This document shows positions 17,335-26,490 of a stretch of DNA of 64,000 nucleotides, in pieces; the stretch's first letter is position 1, and each line of letters opens with the position of its first letter. Below the pieces are notes generated by a model. It ran no database searches, was not told where the DNA came from, and saw nothing but the letters and a program-made list of their open reading frames with translations. The position numbers and the translations under genes were made by a program. The stretch spans positions 5,547,001 through 5,611,000 of the forward strand of contig NZ_CP042906.1 of NCBI RefSeq assembly GCF_008728855.1, in the 5' to 3' direction. The DNA is from Hypericibacter terrae (GTDB lineage: Bacteria > Pseudomonadota > Alphaproteobacteria > Dongiales > Dongiaceae).

Positions 17335-17575
17335 GGATGTCCTTGCGGCTGGGCGCCTTGCCGCCGAGATCGAAGCCCTTCTCCATCACGCGCCGGACCC
17401 GCTTCCAGGCCGCTTCCTGCGCCGGCGTCAGCTTGCGCTTCTTCGAGACCGGTTCGATCCGCGCGACCGGCTCGCCGCGGCGCGTGACGATGTAGGTCTG
17501 TCCGGATTCGACCTGGCGCACGATCTCGGCGAATTGCTGGTTGGCATCGCGCAGCGAGATGGTCTTCTCGTCCAT
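17324..17575 (-). CDS. Phd/YefM-family antitoxin
   Basis: 83 aa. Phd/YefM N-terminal DNA-binding fold (ISLRDANQQFAEIVRQVESG, YIVTRRGEPVARIEPV) followed by a Lys/Arg-rich C-terminal arm (KKRKLTPAQEAAWKRVRRVM) that would bind and block the toxin. AAGGAG lies 8 bases before the ATG at 17575. Overlaps the PIN gene start, the normal order antitoxin-toxin. Antitoxins of this type usually autorepress the operon. Confidence 0.88.
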   Translation of the reverse strand: MDEKTISLRDANQQFAEIVRQVESGQTYIVTRRGEPVARIEPVSKKRKLTPAQEAAWKRVRRVMEKGFDLGGKAPSRKDIHGR

Positions 17576-17610
17576 GGCGGCACTCCTTGAAGGGGCTACA
17601 AGCGTAGCCC

Positions 17611-18933
17611 TCAGGGCGCCGACGGCAAGGGCTTTGCGGGCGTGGGATAGAGCCGCATCAGCCAGAACAGCAGCAGCAGGCCCGGCACCGCCAGGAAGGC
17701 CGTCGAGATGAAGAAGGGCGCCCAGCCGAGCTCGGCCGCGAGCCAGCCGGAGCCTGAGGACAGCATGGTCCGGCCGGCGGCCATGAAGGAGCTCAGCAGC
17801 GCATATTGCGTACCGGTAAAGGCGACGTTGCAGAGGCTCGAGAGATAGGCGACGAAGGCGGCCGAGCCCACGCCATTGGCGAAATTGTCGGCGCCGATCG
17901 TGACCGTCAGCGCCACCAGGTCGTGGCCTTCGACGGCGACCCAGGCATAGAGCAGGTTCGTCGCCGCCTGCAGCACGCCGCCCAGCACCAGCGCGCGATA
18001 GAGCCCGTAGCGCGCGACGATGAGACCGCCGGCGGCGACGCCGACCAGCGTCATGATCACACCGAAGACCTTGGAGATGGCCGCGATCTCGGTGCCGGTG
18101 AAACCCATCTCGGCATAGAAGGGATTGGCCATGGTGCCGCCGATGGCGTCGCCGAACTTGTAGAGCAGCACGAAGGCGAGCACGACGAGGGCGCCCGGCC
18201 GGAACAGGAATTCGGCGAAGGGATCCCAGACCGATTGCTTGATCTGCAGCAGCACCGGCTGGCGCGCCAGATTGCGCCAGCTCTCGGGCGGCGTCGGCTC
18301 CGGTGCGATCAGGACCGCGACCATGCCGATGCCGACCGCGGCCGCGAGGCCGGCGAAGATCACGGGCCAACCGATGAAATCGGAGGCCGCCAGCGCCCCG
18401 GCACCGGCGAGGATCAGCCCCAGCCGGTAGCCGGCCTGGGTCGCGGCGGCGCCGGCCCCCTGTTCCTCCTCGGAGAGGATCTCGATGCGATAGGCATCGA
18501 TGGCGATGTCCTGGGTCGCCGAGAAGAACGCGACCAGCAACGCCGCCAGCGCCGTCCACCAGGGGTCGGTGGCGGGATCGGTCGCGCCCATGAAGAGGAT
18601 CGCCGCCACCAGGCAGGCTTGCGTCAGGAGCGCCCAGCCGCGCCGGCGCCCGAGCCAGCGCGTCAGCAGCGGCAGCCGGATCTGATCGACGATCGGCGCC
18701 CAGACGAATTTGAAGCTGTAGGGCACGCCCACCAGCGCGAACAGCCCGATGGTGGTGAGATCGACGCCCGCCTTCTTCAGCCAGTAGGACAGGGTCGAGA
18801 GGGTGAGGAGCAGCGGCAGGCCGCTCGAGAACCCCATCAGCAGGATGACCAGAATGCGCCGGTCGAGATAGACCTTGAGCGTCTCCCGCCAATTGCGGCG
18901 CGCTTGCGCCCGCCCTGCGCTGCTGCTGTCCAT
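17611..18933 (-). CDS. ampG: MFS permease, AmpG-like muropeptide transporter
   Basis: 440 aa, about 12 membrane segments. AmpG imports GlcNAc-anhydroMurNAc peptides from the periplasm for cell-wall recycling. Family features include the N-terminal LMGFSSGLPLLLTLSTLSYWLK, the segment KFVWAPIVDQIRLPLLTRWLGRRRGW, and FFSATQDIAIDAYRIEIL. The ATG at 18933 gives MDSSSAGRAQARRNWRETL; an upstream start at 18975 adds 14 unlikely residues. It lies 77 bases downstream of typA on the same strand. No ampC/ampR-like genes are near. The exact substrate is inferred from family. Confidence 0.85.
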   Translation of the reverse strand: MDSSSAGRAQARRNWRETLKVYLDRRILVILLMGFSSGLPLLLTLSTLSYWLKKAGVDLTTIGLFALVGVPYSFKFVWAPIVDQIRLPLLTRWLGRRRGWALLTQACLVAAILFMGATDPATDPWWTALAALLVAFFSATQDIAIDAYRIEILSEEEQGAGAAATQAGYRLGLILAGAGALAASDFIGWPVIFAGLAAAVGIGMVAVLIAPEPTPPESWRNLARQPVLLQIKQSVWDPFAEFLFRPGALVVLAFVLLYKFGDAIGGTMANPFYAEMGFTGTEIAAISKVFGVIMTLVGVAAGGLIVARYGLYRALVLGGVLQAATNLLYAWVAVEGHDLVALTVTIGADNFANGVGSAAFVAYLSSLCNVAFTGTQYALLSSFMAAGRTMLSSGSGWLAAELGWAPFFISTAFLAVPGLLLLFWLMRLYPTPAKPLPSAP

Positions 18934-19010
18934 CGACTCGGGGCCCCGCGAAATGCCGCGGCCCTTATAACGCACCGGGCGCGGGATGTCGCCCGGGCGA
19001 GACCGTCGGT

Positions 19011-20852
19011 TTACGAGGCCTGCGCCTCGGCCGAGCGCGAGGCGCGCTTGCGGGCGTTGGGGTCGAGCAGCTTCTTGCGCAGGCGGATCGATTTCGGCGT
19101 CACCTCGACCAGCTCGTCCTCCTCGACATAGGCGATCGAGGCCTCGAGCGACATCTGGCGCGGCGGCGTCAGGCGGATCGCCTCGTCCTTCGAGGTGGTG
19201 CGGATGTTGGTGAGCTGCTTGGTCTTGAGCGGATTGACCTCGAGATCGTTGCCGCGGCTGTGCTCGCCGATGATCATGCCCTCATAGACCGCCTCGCCCG
19301 GATTGATGAAGAGGGGCCCTCGCTCCTCGAGATACCAGAGCGCGTAGGCGACGGCCGAGCCGCCGCCGGTCGAGATCAGCACGCCGTTGCGCCGGCCCTC
19401 GATCGGGCCCTTATGCGGCGCATAGCCGTGGAAGAGCCGGCTCATGATGCCGGTGCCGCGGGTGTCGGTCAGGAACTCGCCGTGATAGCCGATCAGGCCG
19501 CGCGACGGGACCAGGAAGTTGACGCGGGTCTTGGCGCCGCCCGAGGGCCGCATGTCGGTCATCTCGCCGCGGCGCTGGCCCAGCTTCTCGACCACCACGC
19601 CGACATAATCCTCGTCGACATCGACCACGACTTCCTCGATCGGCTCGAGGCGCTGGCCGGTGGCGGGATCGCTGCGATAGATCACGCGCGGCCGGCTGAT
19701 CGACATCTCGTAGCCTTCGCGGCGCATGGTCTCGATCAGGACGCCCAGCTGCAGCTCGCCGCGGCCGGCCACCTCGAAGGCGTCCTTGTCGGAGGATTCC
19801 TTCACGCTGATCGCGACATTGCCTTCCGCTTCGCGCATCAGGCGCGCGCGCAGCATGCGGCTCGTCACCTTGTCGCCTTCACGGCCCGCCAGCGGCGAAT
19901 CGTTGATTGTGAAGGTCATGGAGAGGGTGGGCGGATCGATCGCCTGCGCCGCGATCGGCTTCTCGACGGCGGGATCGCAGATCGTGTCGGCGACCGTGGT
20001 CTCGGTCAGGCCGGCGATGGCGACGATGTCGCCCGCCTCGACCTCGTCGACCGAGACCCGCTCGATGCCGCGGAAGGCCAGGAGCTTCGTCAGGCGACCC
20101 TGCTCGATCACCTCGCCGTCCGGGCGCAGGCTCTTCACCATCATGTTGGCGCGGGCGCGGCCGGAATGGATGCGGCCGGTCAGCACGCGGCCCAGATAGG
20201 GATCGTATTCGAGCGTCGTGACCAGCATGTCGAACGGCGCGTCGGCATCCGCCACCGGCGGCTTCACATGGCGCACGATCAGGTCGAACAGCGGCGCCAT
20301 GTCCTTATGCTCGCCTTCGAGCTCGACCGACGCCCAGCCCTGCTTGGCCGAAGCGAACAGGGTCGGGAAATCGAGCTGCTCGTCATTGGCGTCGAGCGCC
20401 GCGAACAGGTCGAACACCTCGTCATGGACTTCATGGGCGCGCGCGTCCGGACGGTCGGCCTTGTTGATGACCACGATCGGGCGCAGGCCTTTCGCCAAGG
20501 CTTTCGTGGTGACGAACTTGGTCTGCGGCATCGGCCCCTCGGCCGCGTCCACCAGCACCACCACGCCGTCGACCATGCTCAGGATGCGCTCGACCTCGCC
20601 GCCGAAATCGGCATGGCCCGGCGTGTCGACGATGTTGATCTGCATGCCCTTCCAGGTGACGGAGGTGCATTTCGCCAGGATTGTGATGCCGCGCTCGCGC
20701 TCGAGCTCGTTCGAATCCATGACCCGCTCCGCCACCTGCTGGTTGGCGCGGAAGGTGCCGGACTGCCGGAGCAGCTGATCGACCAGCGTCGTCTTGCCAT
20801 GGTCGACATGGGCGATGATGGCGATGTTGCGGATGTGATTGTGACCGGTCAT
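19011..20852 (-). CDS. typA: Ribosome-associated translational GTPase TypA/BipA
   Basis: 613 aa, the standard length. Translation-factor GTPase that binds the ribosome and helps 50S assembly and stress growth, especially in the cold. G1 [11 protein letters not shown]2 RGITI, G3 [15 protein letters not shown]4 NKADRPDAR are intact, followed by EF-G-like domains and the TypA-specific C-terminal region ([33 protein letters not shown]). Second of the run adenosine kinase-typA-ampG on the minus strand. A long frame on the opposite strand is a shadow. Confidence 0.97.
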   Translation of the reverse strand: MTGHNHIRNIAIIAHVDHGKTTLVDQLLRQSGTFRANQQVAERVMDSNELERERGITILAKCTSVTWKGMQINIVDTPGHADFGGEVERILSMVDGVVVLVDAAEGPMPQTKFVTTKALAKGLRPIVVINKADRPDARAHEVHDEVFDLFAALDANDEQLDFPTLFASAKQGWASVELEGEHKDMAPLFDLIVRHVKPPVADADAPFDMLVTTLEYDPYLGRVLTGRIHSGRARANMMVKSLRPDGEVIEQGRLTKLLAFRGIERVSVDEVEAGDIVAIAGLTETTVADTICDPAVEKPIAAQAIDPPTLSMTFTINDSPLAGREGDKVTSRMLRARLMREAEGNVAISVKESSDKDAFEVAGRGELQLGVLIETMRREGYEMSISRPRVIYRSDPATGQRLEPIEEVVVDVDEDYVGVVVEKLGQRRGEMTDMRPSGGAKTRVNFLVPSRGLIGYHGEFLTDTRGTGIMSRLFHGYAPHKGPIEGRRNGVLISTGGGSAVAYALWYLEERGPLFINPGEAVYEGMIIGEHSRGNDLEVNPLKTKQLTNIRTTSKDEAIRLTPPRQMSLEASIAYVEEDELVEVTPKSIRLRKKLLDPNARKRASRSAEAQAS

Positions 20853-20875
20853 GGCGTCGAGCCTTGCTTCTTTCT

Positions 20876-21880
20876 TCAGACGAAATCGGACAGCACCTGT
20901 TCGGCGAGCGGCACTTCCGGCCGCGCGCCCAGATGCTGGATCACTTCGGCGGCCGCCAGGCTGGCGATCCGTCCGCAGGAGGCGAGACTGCGACCGGTGA
21001 CGAGTCCGTAGAGGAACCCCGCCGCATACTGGTCGCCGGCCCCGGTGGTATCGACCAGACGCATGACAGGCGCCGGATCGATCACGTGAAGTTCTCGGCC
21101 CGACAGCACGACCGAGCCCTTTTCGCTGCGCGTCAGCGCCGCGATCCGGGTCTTGCCCCGCGTCTTCTGCAGCGCCGCGTCGAAATCGGCGACCTCCCAG
21201 AGCGAGCAGATCTCCTGCTCGTTGGCGAACAGGATGTCGACATGGTTCTCGACCAGCTGCTGGAACTCCGCGCGATGGCGATCGACGCAGAAGGCGTCGG
21301 AGAGGCTCAAGGCCACCATCCGGCCCGCGCGATGCGCCGCCTCGGCCGCCTTCAGGAAGGCGAGCTTGGCGTGCGGCGGATCCCAGAGATAACCCTCCAG
21401 ATAGGTAATCTTGGCCCGCTCTACCAGGGCCTCGTCGATATCGAGCTCGGTCAGCTCGAGGCAGGCGCCCAGGAAGGTCCCCATGGTGCGCTGGCCGTCC
21501 GGCGTCACGAAGACGAGACAGCGCGCGGTGGGGGCGCCCTCGGTCGCGGGCAGGGTGTCGAAATGGATGCCGAGCGATTTGATGTCGTGACGGAAGATAC
21601 CGCCGAACTGGTCGTTCGAGACCTTGCCGATGAAGCCGGCGCGCGCGCCCAGGATCGCCAGGCCGGCGATGGTGTTGGCGGCCGAGCCGCCCGAGGCTTC
21701 CATGGCGGGACCGGCCGCGCGATAGAGCTGGTCGGCGCGGGTCGCGTCGATCAGCTGCATGCTGCCCTTGGCCAGATCCGAACGCGCGAGGAAACGCTCG
21801 TCGGCATGGCTCAGCACATCGACAATGGCGTTGCCGATGCCGAGCACGTCGATATCCGCGGGAGCCGGGCTGTTGGCCAT
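20876..21880 (-). CDS. Adenosine kinase, PfkB family
   Basis: 334 aa. Phosphorylates adenosine (or a related sugar/nucleoside) for purine salvage. PfkB signature 1 SGGSAANTIAGLAILGARAGFIGKV and signature 2 DTTGAGDQYAAGFLYGL with the catalytic Asp are present, together with NEQEICSLW, typical of the alphaproteobacterial adenosine-kinase group. The frame stays open upstream to 22192, but the family start MANSPAPADIDVLGIGNAIVDV fits ATG 21880. It lies 23 bases upstream of typA on the same strand. Confidence 0.9.
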   Translation of the reverse strand: MANSPAPADIDVLGIGNAIVDVLSHADERFLARSDLAKGSMQLIDATRADQLYRAAGPAMEASGGSAANTIAGLAILGARAGFIGKVSNDQFGGIFRHDIKSLGIHFDTLPATEGAPTARCLVFVTPDGQRTMGTFLGACLELTELDIDEALVERAKITYLEGYLWDPPHAKLAFLKAAEAAHRAGRMVALSLSDAFCVDRHRAEFQQLVENHVDILFANEQEICSLWEVADFDAALQKTRGKTRIAALTRSEKGSVVLSGRELHVIDPAPVMRLVDTTGAGDQYAAGFLYGLVTGRSLASCGRIASLAAAEVIQHLGARPEVPLAEQVLSDFV

Positions 21881-22271
21881 GCGTCGATCTCGATCCTGGA
21901 GGTCGCCGGAGCGCCCTCTGCTGAACGGGCCCAGGCCCCTCACGGGCGGGCGGGTCTGTGCCGGGAAAAACAGGCGCCGCCCAAAGGGCCTGAAATCGAG
22001 TTCAGGCAGATCCGGGCGGCGCGCGCGGCGGAGTATAGCCAGCGGCCGCCCAATCTCAAGCAAACTCAGGCCCCTCAGCGCTTCCGCCGCAGCCGGGGCC
22101 CCGGGGCGAAAAGACCGGTATTTCCGAGGCTTCGAGGCCGAGACCCCTGGCGCCGGAGGGTTCGCACCCCCAATTCCAGCGGCGGGCGCCATTGATCGCC
22201 CCGCCGCGCCTGGCTAAATCATTGTCCAGAAATGCCTTTCCTTCCCTCCCCCCAGTCCGAGGCCCCGCCCC
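21881..22271. other. 391-base intergenic region between divergent genes
   Basis: Separates the adenosine kinase gene (minus) from the EI24-domain gene (plus), so it must hold both promoters. I see a short hairpin, CCTGAA (21989-21994) with TTCAGG (22001-22006), and no convincing -35/-10 pair or small gene. Open frames here are GC-rich noise. Confidence 0.5.
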
Positions 22272-22955
22272 ATGTTCAGTGCCCTTGCCGCCGCCTTCGG
22301 CGACCTCGGCAATCCTCGCGTCCGCGCCGTGCTGTGGAAGAGCCTGGGGCTGGCGCTTGTCGTGCTGGCGCTGCTCTCAGTCGGGCTCTGGTTCCTGACG
22401 GCCTGGCTGGCGCATTTCGACATCGGCTGGCTCGACAAGGTGATCGAGTTCGCGGCCGGCTTCGGGGTGGTGATCCTGGCCTGGTTCCTGTTCCCGGCCG
22501 CCGTCACCAGCACGCTCGGCGTTTTCCTCGACGAGGTCAGCGACACGGTCGAGCAGGCGCATTACCCGCTGCTGCCGCCGGCCCGGCCGCAATCCTGGGG
22601 CGAGATCATTCGCCAGACCCTGGCCTTCACCGCCGTCGCGGTCGGGCTCAACCTGCTGCTGCTCCCTTTCTACCTGCTGCTGCTCTGGTTTCCGCCGGCT
22701 TATGCCGTGCTGTTCTATGGCGTGAACGGCTATCTGCTCGGCCGGGAATATTTCGAGCAGGTCGCCATGCGCCGGATGGATCCGGAGGCCGCACGCCGGC
22801 TGCGCCGCGCCCATCAAGGGCGAATCGTTCTCGCTGGCATTGCCATCGCCTTCCTCCTGACGGTGCCGATCCTCAACCTGATCGCGCCGGTGCTTGCGAC
22901 AGCCTTCATGGTGCATCTCTCGATGGCGCTGATGGCGCCGCCGTCCCGTCGCTGA
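22272..22955 (+). CDS. EI24 domain (CysZ-like) integral membrane protein
   Basis: 227 aa with about five membrane segments: 20-45, 58-80, 115-150, 190-220. The region GIGWLDKVIEFAAGFGVVILAWFLFPAAVTSTLGVFLDEV and NGYLLGREYFEQVAMRRM matches the EI24/CysZ family, in which CysZ transports sulfate. Whether this member moves sulfate is not shown; no cysteine-synthesis gene is nearby. Many alphaproteobacteria carry such a protein near nth, as here. Confidence 0.82.
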   Translation: MFSALAAAFGDLGNPRVRAVLWKSLGLALVVLALLSVGLWFLTAWLAHFDIGWLDKVIEFAAGFGVVILAWFLFPAAVTSTLGVFLDEVSDTVEQAHYPLLPPARPQSWGEIIRQTLAFTAVAVGLNLLLLPFYLLLLWFPPAYAVLFYGVNGYLLGREYFEQVAMRRMDPEAARRLRRAHQGRIVLAGIAIAFLLTVPILNLIAPVLATAFMVHLSMALMAPPSRR

Positions 22956-23054
22956 CGCGTCGCTCCGTCGCACCGGCCGATCGGAATCGCATCCCAGGTC
23001 AGCGCCTCGAAACGCTCCGTGGAATCCGTATGGCTGCGCCCCAAAAAAATCTTA

Positions 23055-23066
23055 GGAAAATTTTCC
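23055..23066. repeat. 12-bp perfect AT-rich palindrome
   Basis: GGAAAATTTTCC sits in an AT-rich patch after the EI24 gene and upstream of the lipoprotein gene at 23216. Nearby, TGACGAATC (23087-) and GATTGTGTCA form an imperfect dyad. Either could be regulatory; no factor is identified. Confidence 0.35.
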
Positions 23067-23215
23067 GAAAATGCGGGACAACCCGGTGACGAATCAGTAA
23101 CGATTGTGTCATAGCATTTGGGCGCGACGAGATTGGTGCGGCACCCCTGGCTGGTTGGTCTCGCATCGAACTGTTGGATGGGCATCTCGGTCGCGCAGGG
23201 CGCCGGACTCCGGCG

Positions 23216-23686
23216 ATGAGTTTTATGTTGAGTTTCAACAGGTTGATGGGGATGGTCGCGACCGGGCTGATGGCCCTGGCGCTGACCGCCTGCGCCAGCC
23301 GGACCCTGCCGCCGAGCGCTTCGGCCGCGCCCGCCACCAGCACCGTCAGCACCGCGCAGACCCCGGCCCCGGCCGTTCAACAGGCGACCGCCACCGCACC
23401 GGACACGACCGAGAGTGCCAATTCCAAAGACCTGATGGGCATGGGTCCGGACCAGCTGCAGCATCTCTTCGGTCATCCGCAGCTGGTTCGCAGCGAGACG
23501 GGCGCCGAGATCTGGCAGTACCGCGCCCAGGCCTGCGTCCTCGATCTCTATCTCTATCCGCAGGAAGCTGCCGGCACGCCGCTGCGTGTGACCTACCTCG
23601 AAGCGCGCGACCGTTCGGCGGCGAGCCTTGCCGCCGATCCTTGCGTCTCGGCGCTCATGACCGAGAAGCGCATCAGCGCCCTCTAA
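23216..23686 (+). CDS. Small outer-membrane-type lipoprotein, function unknown
   Basis: 156 aa. Lipoprotein signal with lipobox LTAC (ATGLMALALTACASRTLPP), a Ser/Thr/Ala/Pro linker of about 50 residues, then a compact domain with GMGPDQLQHLFGHPQLVRSE and EIWQYRAQACVLDLYLYPQ, which resembles the SmpA/OmlA-like fold seen in BamE-type proteins. That resemblance is weak and offered as a guess. The last four bases overlap the 3' end of the convergent nth gene. ATG 23216 is used; 23225 is possible. Confidence 0.7.
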   Translation: MSFMLSFNRLMGMVATGLMALALTACASRTLPPSASAAPATSTVSTAQTPAPAVQQATATAPDTTESANSKDLMGMGPDQLQHLFGHPQLVRSETGAEIWQYRAQACVLDLYLYPQEAAGTPLRVTYLEARDRSAASLAADPCVSALMTEKRISAL

Positions 23687-24453
23687 GCCGGCCCCTTCTT
23701 CTTCTTCAGTCTGGCGCGCTTGGGCGAAGGCTTGCCTTTGGCCTTTCCCGAGCCTTTGGCGTTTTCCGATTTTCCTTTTTTTGCCAATGACTTAGGAGAC
23801 GTCGGCGCGACCGGATCGACGGCCAGCAGCTTGCCTTTGAACTGGCAGAGATCGTTGATCAGGCAACGCGGGCAGTCGGGCTTGAGCGCCTTGCAGACAT
23901 AGCGCCCATGCAGGATCAGCCAGTGATGGGCATGGAGCTTGTAGGCAGGCGGCACCACCTTCTCGAGCCGGTCCTCGACCTCGCGCGGCGTCTTGCCCGG
24001 CGCCAGGCCGGTGCGATTGCCGACGCGGAAAATATGCGTATCGACCGCGATGGTCGCTTCGCCGAAGGCGATGTTGAGCACGACATTGGCGGTCTTGCGT
24101 CCGACGCCCGGCAGCGTCTCCAGCACCTCGCGCTGCTTCGGCACCTCGCCGCCATGCTGCGCCAGCAGGATCTCCGAGAGCCGGATGACGTTCTTCGCCT
24201 TGGTGTTGAAGAGACCGATGGTGCGGATGTAAGGACGCAGCCGCTCCTCGCCCAGCGCCACCATCTCGGCCGGCGTCTGCACGATCTTGAACAGCGGCTC
24301 GGTTGCCTTGTTGACGCTGGCGTCGGTCGCCTGGGCCGAGAGCACCACCGCGACCAGAAGCGTAAAGGGATTGATGAACTGGAGCTCGCCGCGCGGATCC
24401 GGGTTGTGGGCCTGGAAGCGGCGGAACATCTCCTCGATCTGGGCGGGCTTCAT
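23683..24453 (-). CDS. nth: Endonuclease III
   Basis: 256 aa. DNA glycosylase/AP lyase for oxidised pyrimidines. Helix-hairpin-helix LPGVGRKTANVV with catalytic Lys120, catalytic Asp138 in IAVDTHIFRVGNR, and the 4Fe-4S ligands Cys187, Cys194, Cys197, Cys203 (C-x6-C-x2-C-x5-C) are all present and at the E. coli numbering. The C-terminus carries an extra ~45-residue Lys/Ser/Pro-rich tail (SLAKKGKSENAKGSGKAKGK) not found in E. coli Nth (211 aa), which may aid DNA binding. Convergent with the lipoprotein gene, overlapping by a few bases. Confidence 0.96.
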   Translation of the reverse strand: MKPAQIEEMFRRFQAHNPDPRGELQFINPFTLLVAVVLSAQATDASVNKATEPLFKIVQTPAEMVALGEERLRPYIRTIGLFNTKAKNVIRLSEILLAQHGGEVPKQREVLETLPGVGRKTANVVLNIAFGEATIAVDTHIFRVGNRTGLAPGKTPREVEDRLEKVVPPAYKLHAHHWLILHGRYVCKALKPDCPRCLINDLCQFKGKLLAVDPVAPTSPKSLAKKGKSENAKGSGKAKGKPSPKRARLKKKKGPA

Positions 24454-24621
24454 GAGCGGAATGTCTGGCCTCCGGCGCCACCGGTCGTGCCCCGAGCGGG
24501 AACGGTATGAGAACCTTCTATAGCAGGCGGGCCGAGCCCCGCGAAGCCGTTGGGATATCCCCCGAAAATTGCCAAGACCGTCACTTTGCGAAGGCGCCCC
24601 CCGGACTTATAGTGGCGGCCC

Positions 24622-25161
24622 ATGGGCAATGAACAGGGCACCCCCCTGCCGCTCGACCGCGACGAGGCGGCGGCACAGGAAAGCGACGTGACCGCGCCGG
24701 CGGAAGCCGTGCTGCTGGACGCCGTGCTCACGCCCTATCGCAGCCTGCCGCCCGCGGGCTTCGCCATCCTGATGACCGCGATCGGCGCCGTCGGCTTCTT
24801 CGCCGGCATTGCCTTCCTCACGATCGGCGCCTGGCCCATCACCGGCTTCGGCGTGATCGAGATCGGCCTCTTCTATCTGCTGTTCCGTCTCAACTATCGC
24901 AGCGCCCGCCAGTTCGAGCGGATCCGGCTCACGCCGAGCCTGCTGACGGTCGAGCGCCACGACCTCAAGGGCCGGGTCCAGCGCTGGAGCTTCCAGCCCT
25001 ACTGGCTCAAGGTGCAGCTCGACGAGCCGATCGAATCCGACACGCCGCTGCTGCTGCGCTCGCACGGCAATGCGCTCGCGATCGGGCGCTTCCTGTCGCC
25101 GGCCGAGCGGCTCGACTTCGCCAATGCGCTGAAAGCCGCCCTGGTCTCCGCGCGGCGCTGA
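24622..25161 (+). CDS. DUF2244 domain integral membrane protein
   Basis: 179 aa. Two adjacent membrane segments (about 46-66 and 70-90) followed by a cytoplasmic domain with FRLNYRSARQFERIRLTPSLLTVERHDLKGRVQRWSF. This is the DUF2244 layout, widespread in alphaproteobacteria and often placed near nth, as here. Function unknown. The start is the ATG at 24622; a weak purine-rich stretch precedes it. Confidence 0.85.
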   Translation: MGNEQGTPLPLDRDEAAAQESDVTAPAEAVLLDAVLTPYRSLPPAGFAILMTAIGAVGFFAGIAFLTIGAWPITGFGVIEIGLFYLLFRLNYRSARQFERIRLTPSLLTVERHDLKGRVQRWSFQPYWLKVQLDEPIESDTPLLLRSHGNALAIGRFLSPAERLDFANALKAALVSARR

Positions 25162-25173
25162 CGCTTCAAGGAA

Positions 25174-26484
25174 TTATTGGTTCTTCCCGAGCGCGCGGGC
25201 GATCTCGTCGGCCGCGGCTTCGCCCGAGGTGACGGCCCCTTCGAACCATCCGGCATGGGCCGGCGCGAAATCGGAGCTGGCGAAAGCGAGGCGCCCTTCC
25301 GCGCGCCAATTCTCATGCTCGAAGAGCGCTTCCGATCCCGCGATCGCCGAGACCCAGGTCCCCAGCGAATGGGGATCGGCGATCCAGTCATGCCAATCGA
25401 CGGCGAGGATCTGGGCTTCGGGAAAGAAGCGCGCCATGGCGATCTCCGCGTCGCGCGGCATTGCGGGCGTCCAGCCGTCGGCGGCGACGCCGAAGCCCAC
25501 CAGCAGCGTCGCGCCATCGGCCGATGGGCGTTCGGCGAACAACCATTCGATGCCACTTCCGCTGCCGCCGCCGGTGGCGAGGATTCCGACCGGAACGCCG
25601 GTCGCCTTGACCCAGATCTTCACCGCGCGGCCGATATGGCCCTTGGCGATCGCCTCCGTCTTGCCGGCGCTCAGGCCCGGGTCGAACCGGATATTGCGCA
25701 TCGGGTTCAGGCCCGTCGCGATCACTGCCGCCCTCGCCTCGAGCGATGTGCCATCGGCGAGCGTCGCGACGATTCCGTCCGCTTGGCAACGGATCGAGGC
25801 GACCGGACGGCTCTGGAGGAGCGTCGCGCCTGAGGCCGCGATCATCCGGGCGGAGAGTCCCGAGACGCCGCCCACCAGCGTCTCGACCCAGACATCGATC
25901 ATGGCATCGGTCAGGCCTTCGCCATAAGCGCTGCTGCCGAGCAGCTCCGAGGCGGGGGCGACGCTCTTCTCGGCATTGCCCGAGACCGTCCACCAGGCGC
26001 TCAGGAGATCGCGGGTCGCCGGGGGCGGATCGAGGCGATCGAGATAGTCGATGAAACTGACCCCGGCGATCGGCCGGCCCTTCTCGTCCTTGTCGTGGCC
26101 CGATTTCAGCAGGATCGCGTCGGCCGCGATCCGTGCGATCACCCGCTCGTGGCGGTTGCGATCCTCGGGCGAGGTCGGTCCGTCGCGATGGAGCGCGCCG
26201 TCGCGATACCAGCGCCGTTCGGTGACGGCCGCGCGCGGTCGCAACGCCACCCCATGCCGGCGGCAATGCTCGCGGATGCGCGCATGGGACGGCGTGATCC
26301 AGCCGCCGCCGAACTCGAGCGATTCCTCGCTTCCCGCGAAGCCGCGGGCAAAACCACGCCCGCCGGTGCGGTCGCGTGCCTCGATCACCGTGACCTTCAA
26401 GCCGCGCGCGGTGAGCGCCGATGCGGCCGAGGCGCCGGCGAGGCCGGCGCCGACCACGATGACGTCGCTCGAAGCGCTGGCCAT
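25174..26484 (-). CDS. FAD-dependent amine oxidase-like flavoprotein
   Basis: 436 aa. N-terminal dinucleotide-binding motif VIVVGAGLAGASAASALTARG and the second FAD motif EARDRTGGRGFAR place it in the monoamine oxidase/phytoene desaturase superfamily; the C-terminal FAD segment is GWFEGAVTSGEAAADEIAR. Substrate unknown. It is last in a minus-strand operon dapB-SDR-flavoprotein, with a 6-base gap after the SDR gene. Amine or amino acid oxidation would be consistent with an amine oxidase fold but is not shown. Confidence 0.82.
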   Translation of the reverse strand: MASASSDVIVVGAGLAGASAASALTARGLKVTVIEARDRTGGRGFARGFAGSEESLEFGGGWITPSHARIREHCRRHGVALRPRAAVTERRWYRDGALHRDGPTSPEDRNRHERVIARIAADAILLKSGHDKDEKGRPIAGVSFIDYLDRLDPPPATRDLLSAWWTVSGNAEKSVAPASELLGSSAYGEGLTDAMIDVWVETLVGGVSGLSARMIAASGATLLQSRPVASIRCQADGIVATLADGTSLEARAAVIATGLNPMRNIRFDPGLSAGKTEAIAKGHIGRAVKIWVKATGVPVGILATGGGSGSGIEWLFAERPSADGATLLVGFGVAADGWTPAMPRDAEIAMARFFPEAQILAVDWHDWIADPHSLGTWVSAIAGSEALFEHENWRAEGRLAFASSDFAPAHAGWFEGAVTSGEAAADEIARALGKNQ

Positions 26485-26490
26485 CAGCCC

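Noticed and set aside
17576-18892. Open frame upstream of the Phd antitoxin through ampG
   Set aside because: It is the wrong frame of the MFS permease; the antitoxin has its own AAGGAG and ATG at 17575.
19260-21011. 583-codon plus-strand frame opposite typA
   Set aside because: Shadow of a GC-rich conserved gene; no domain and no ribosome site.
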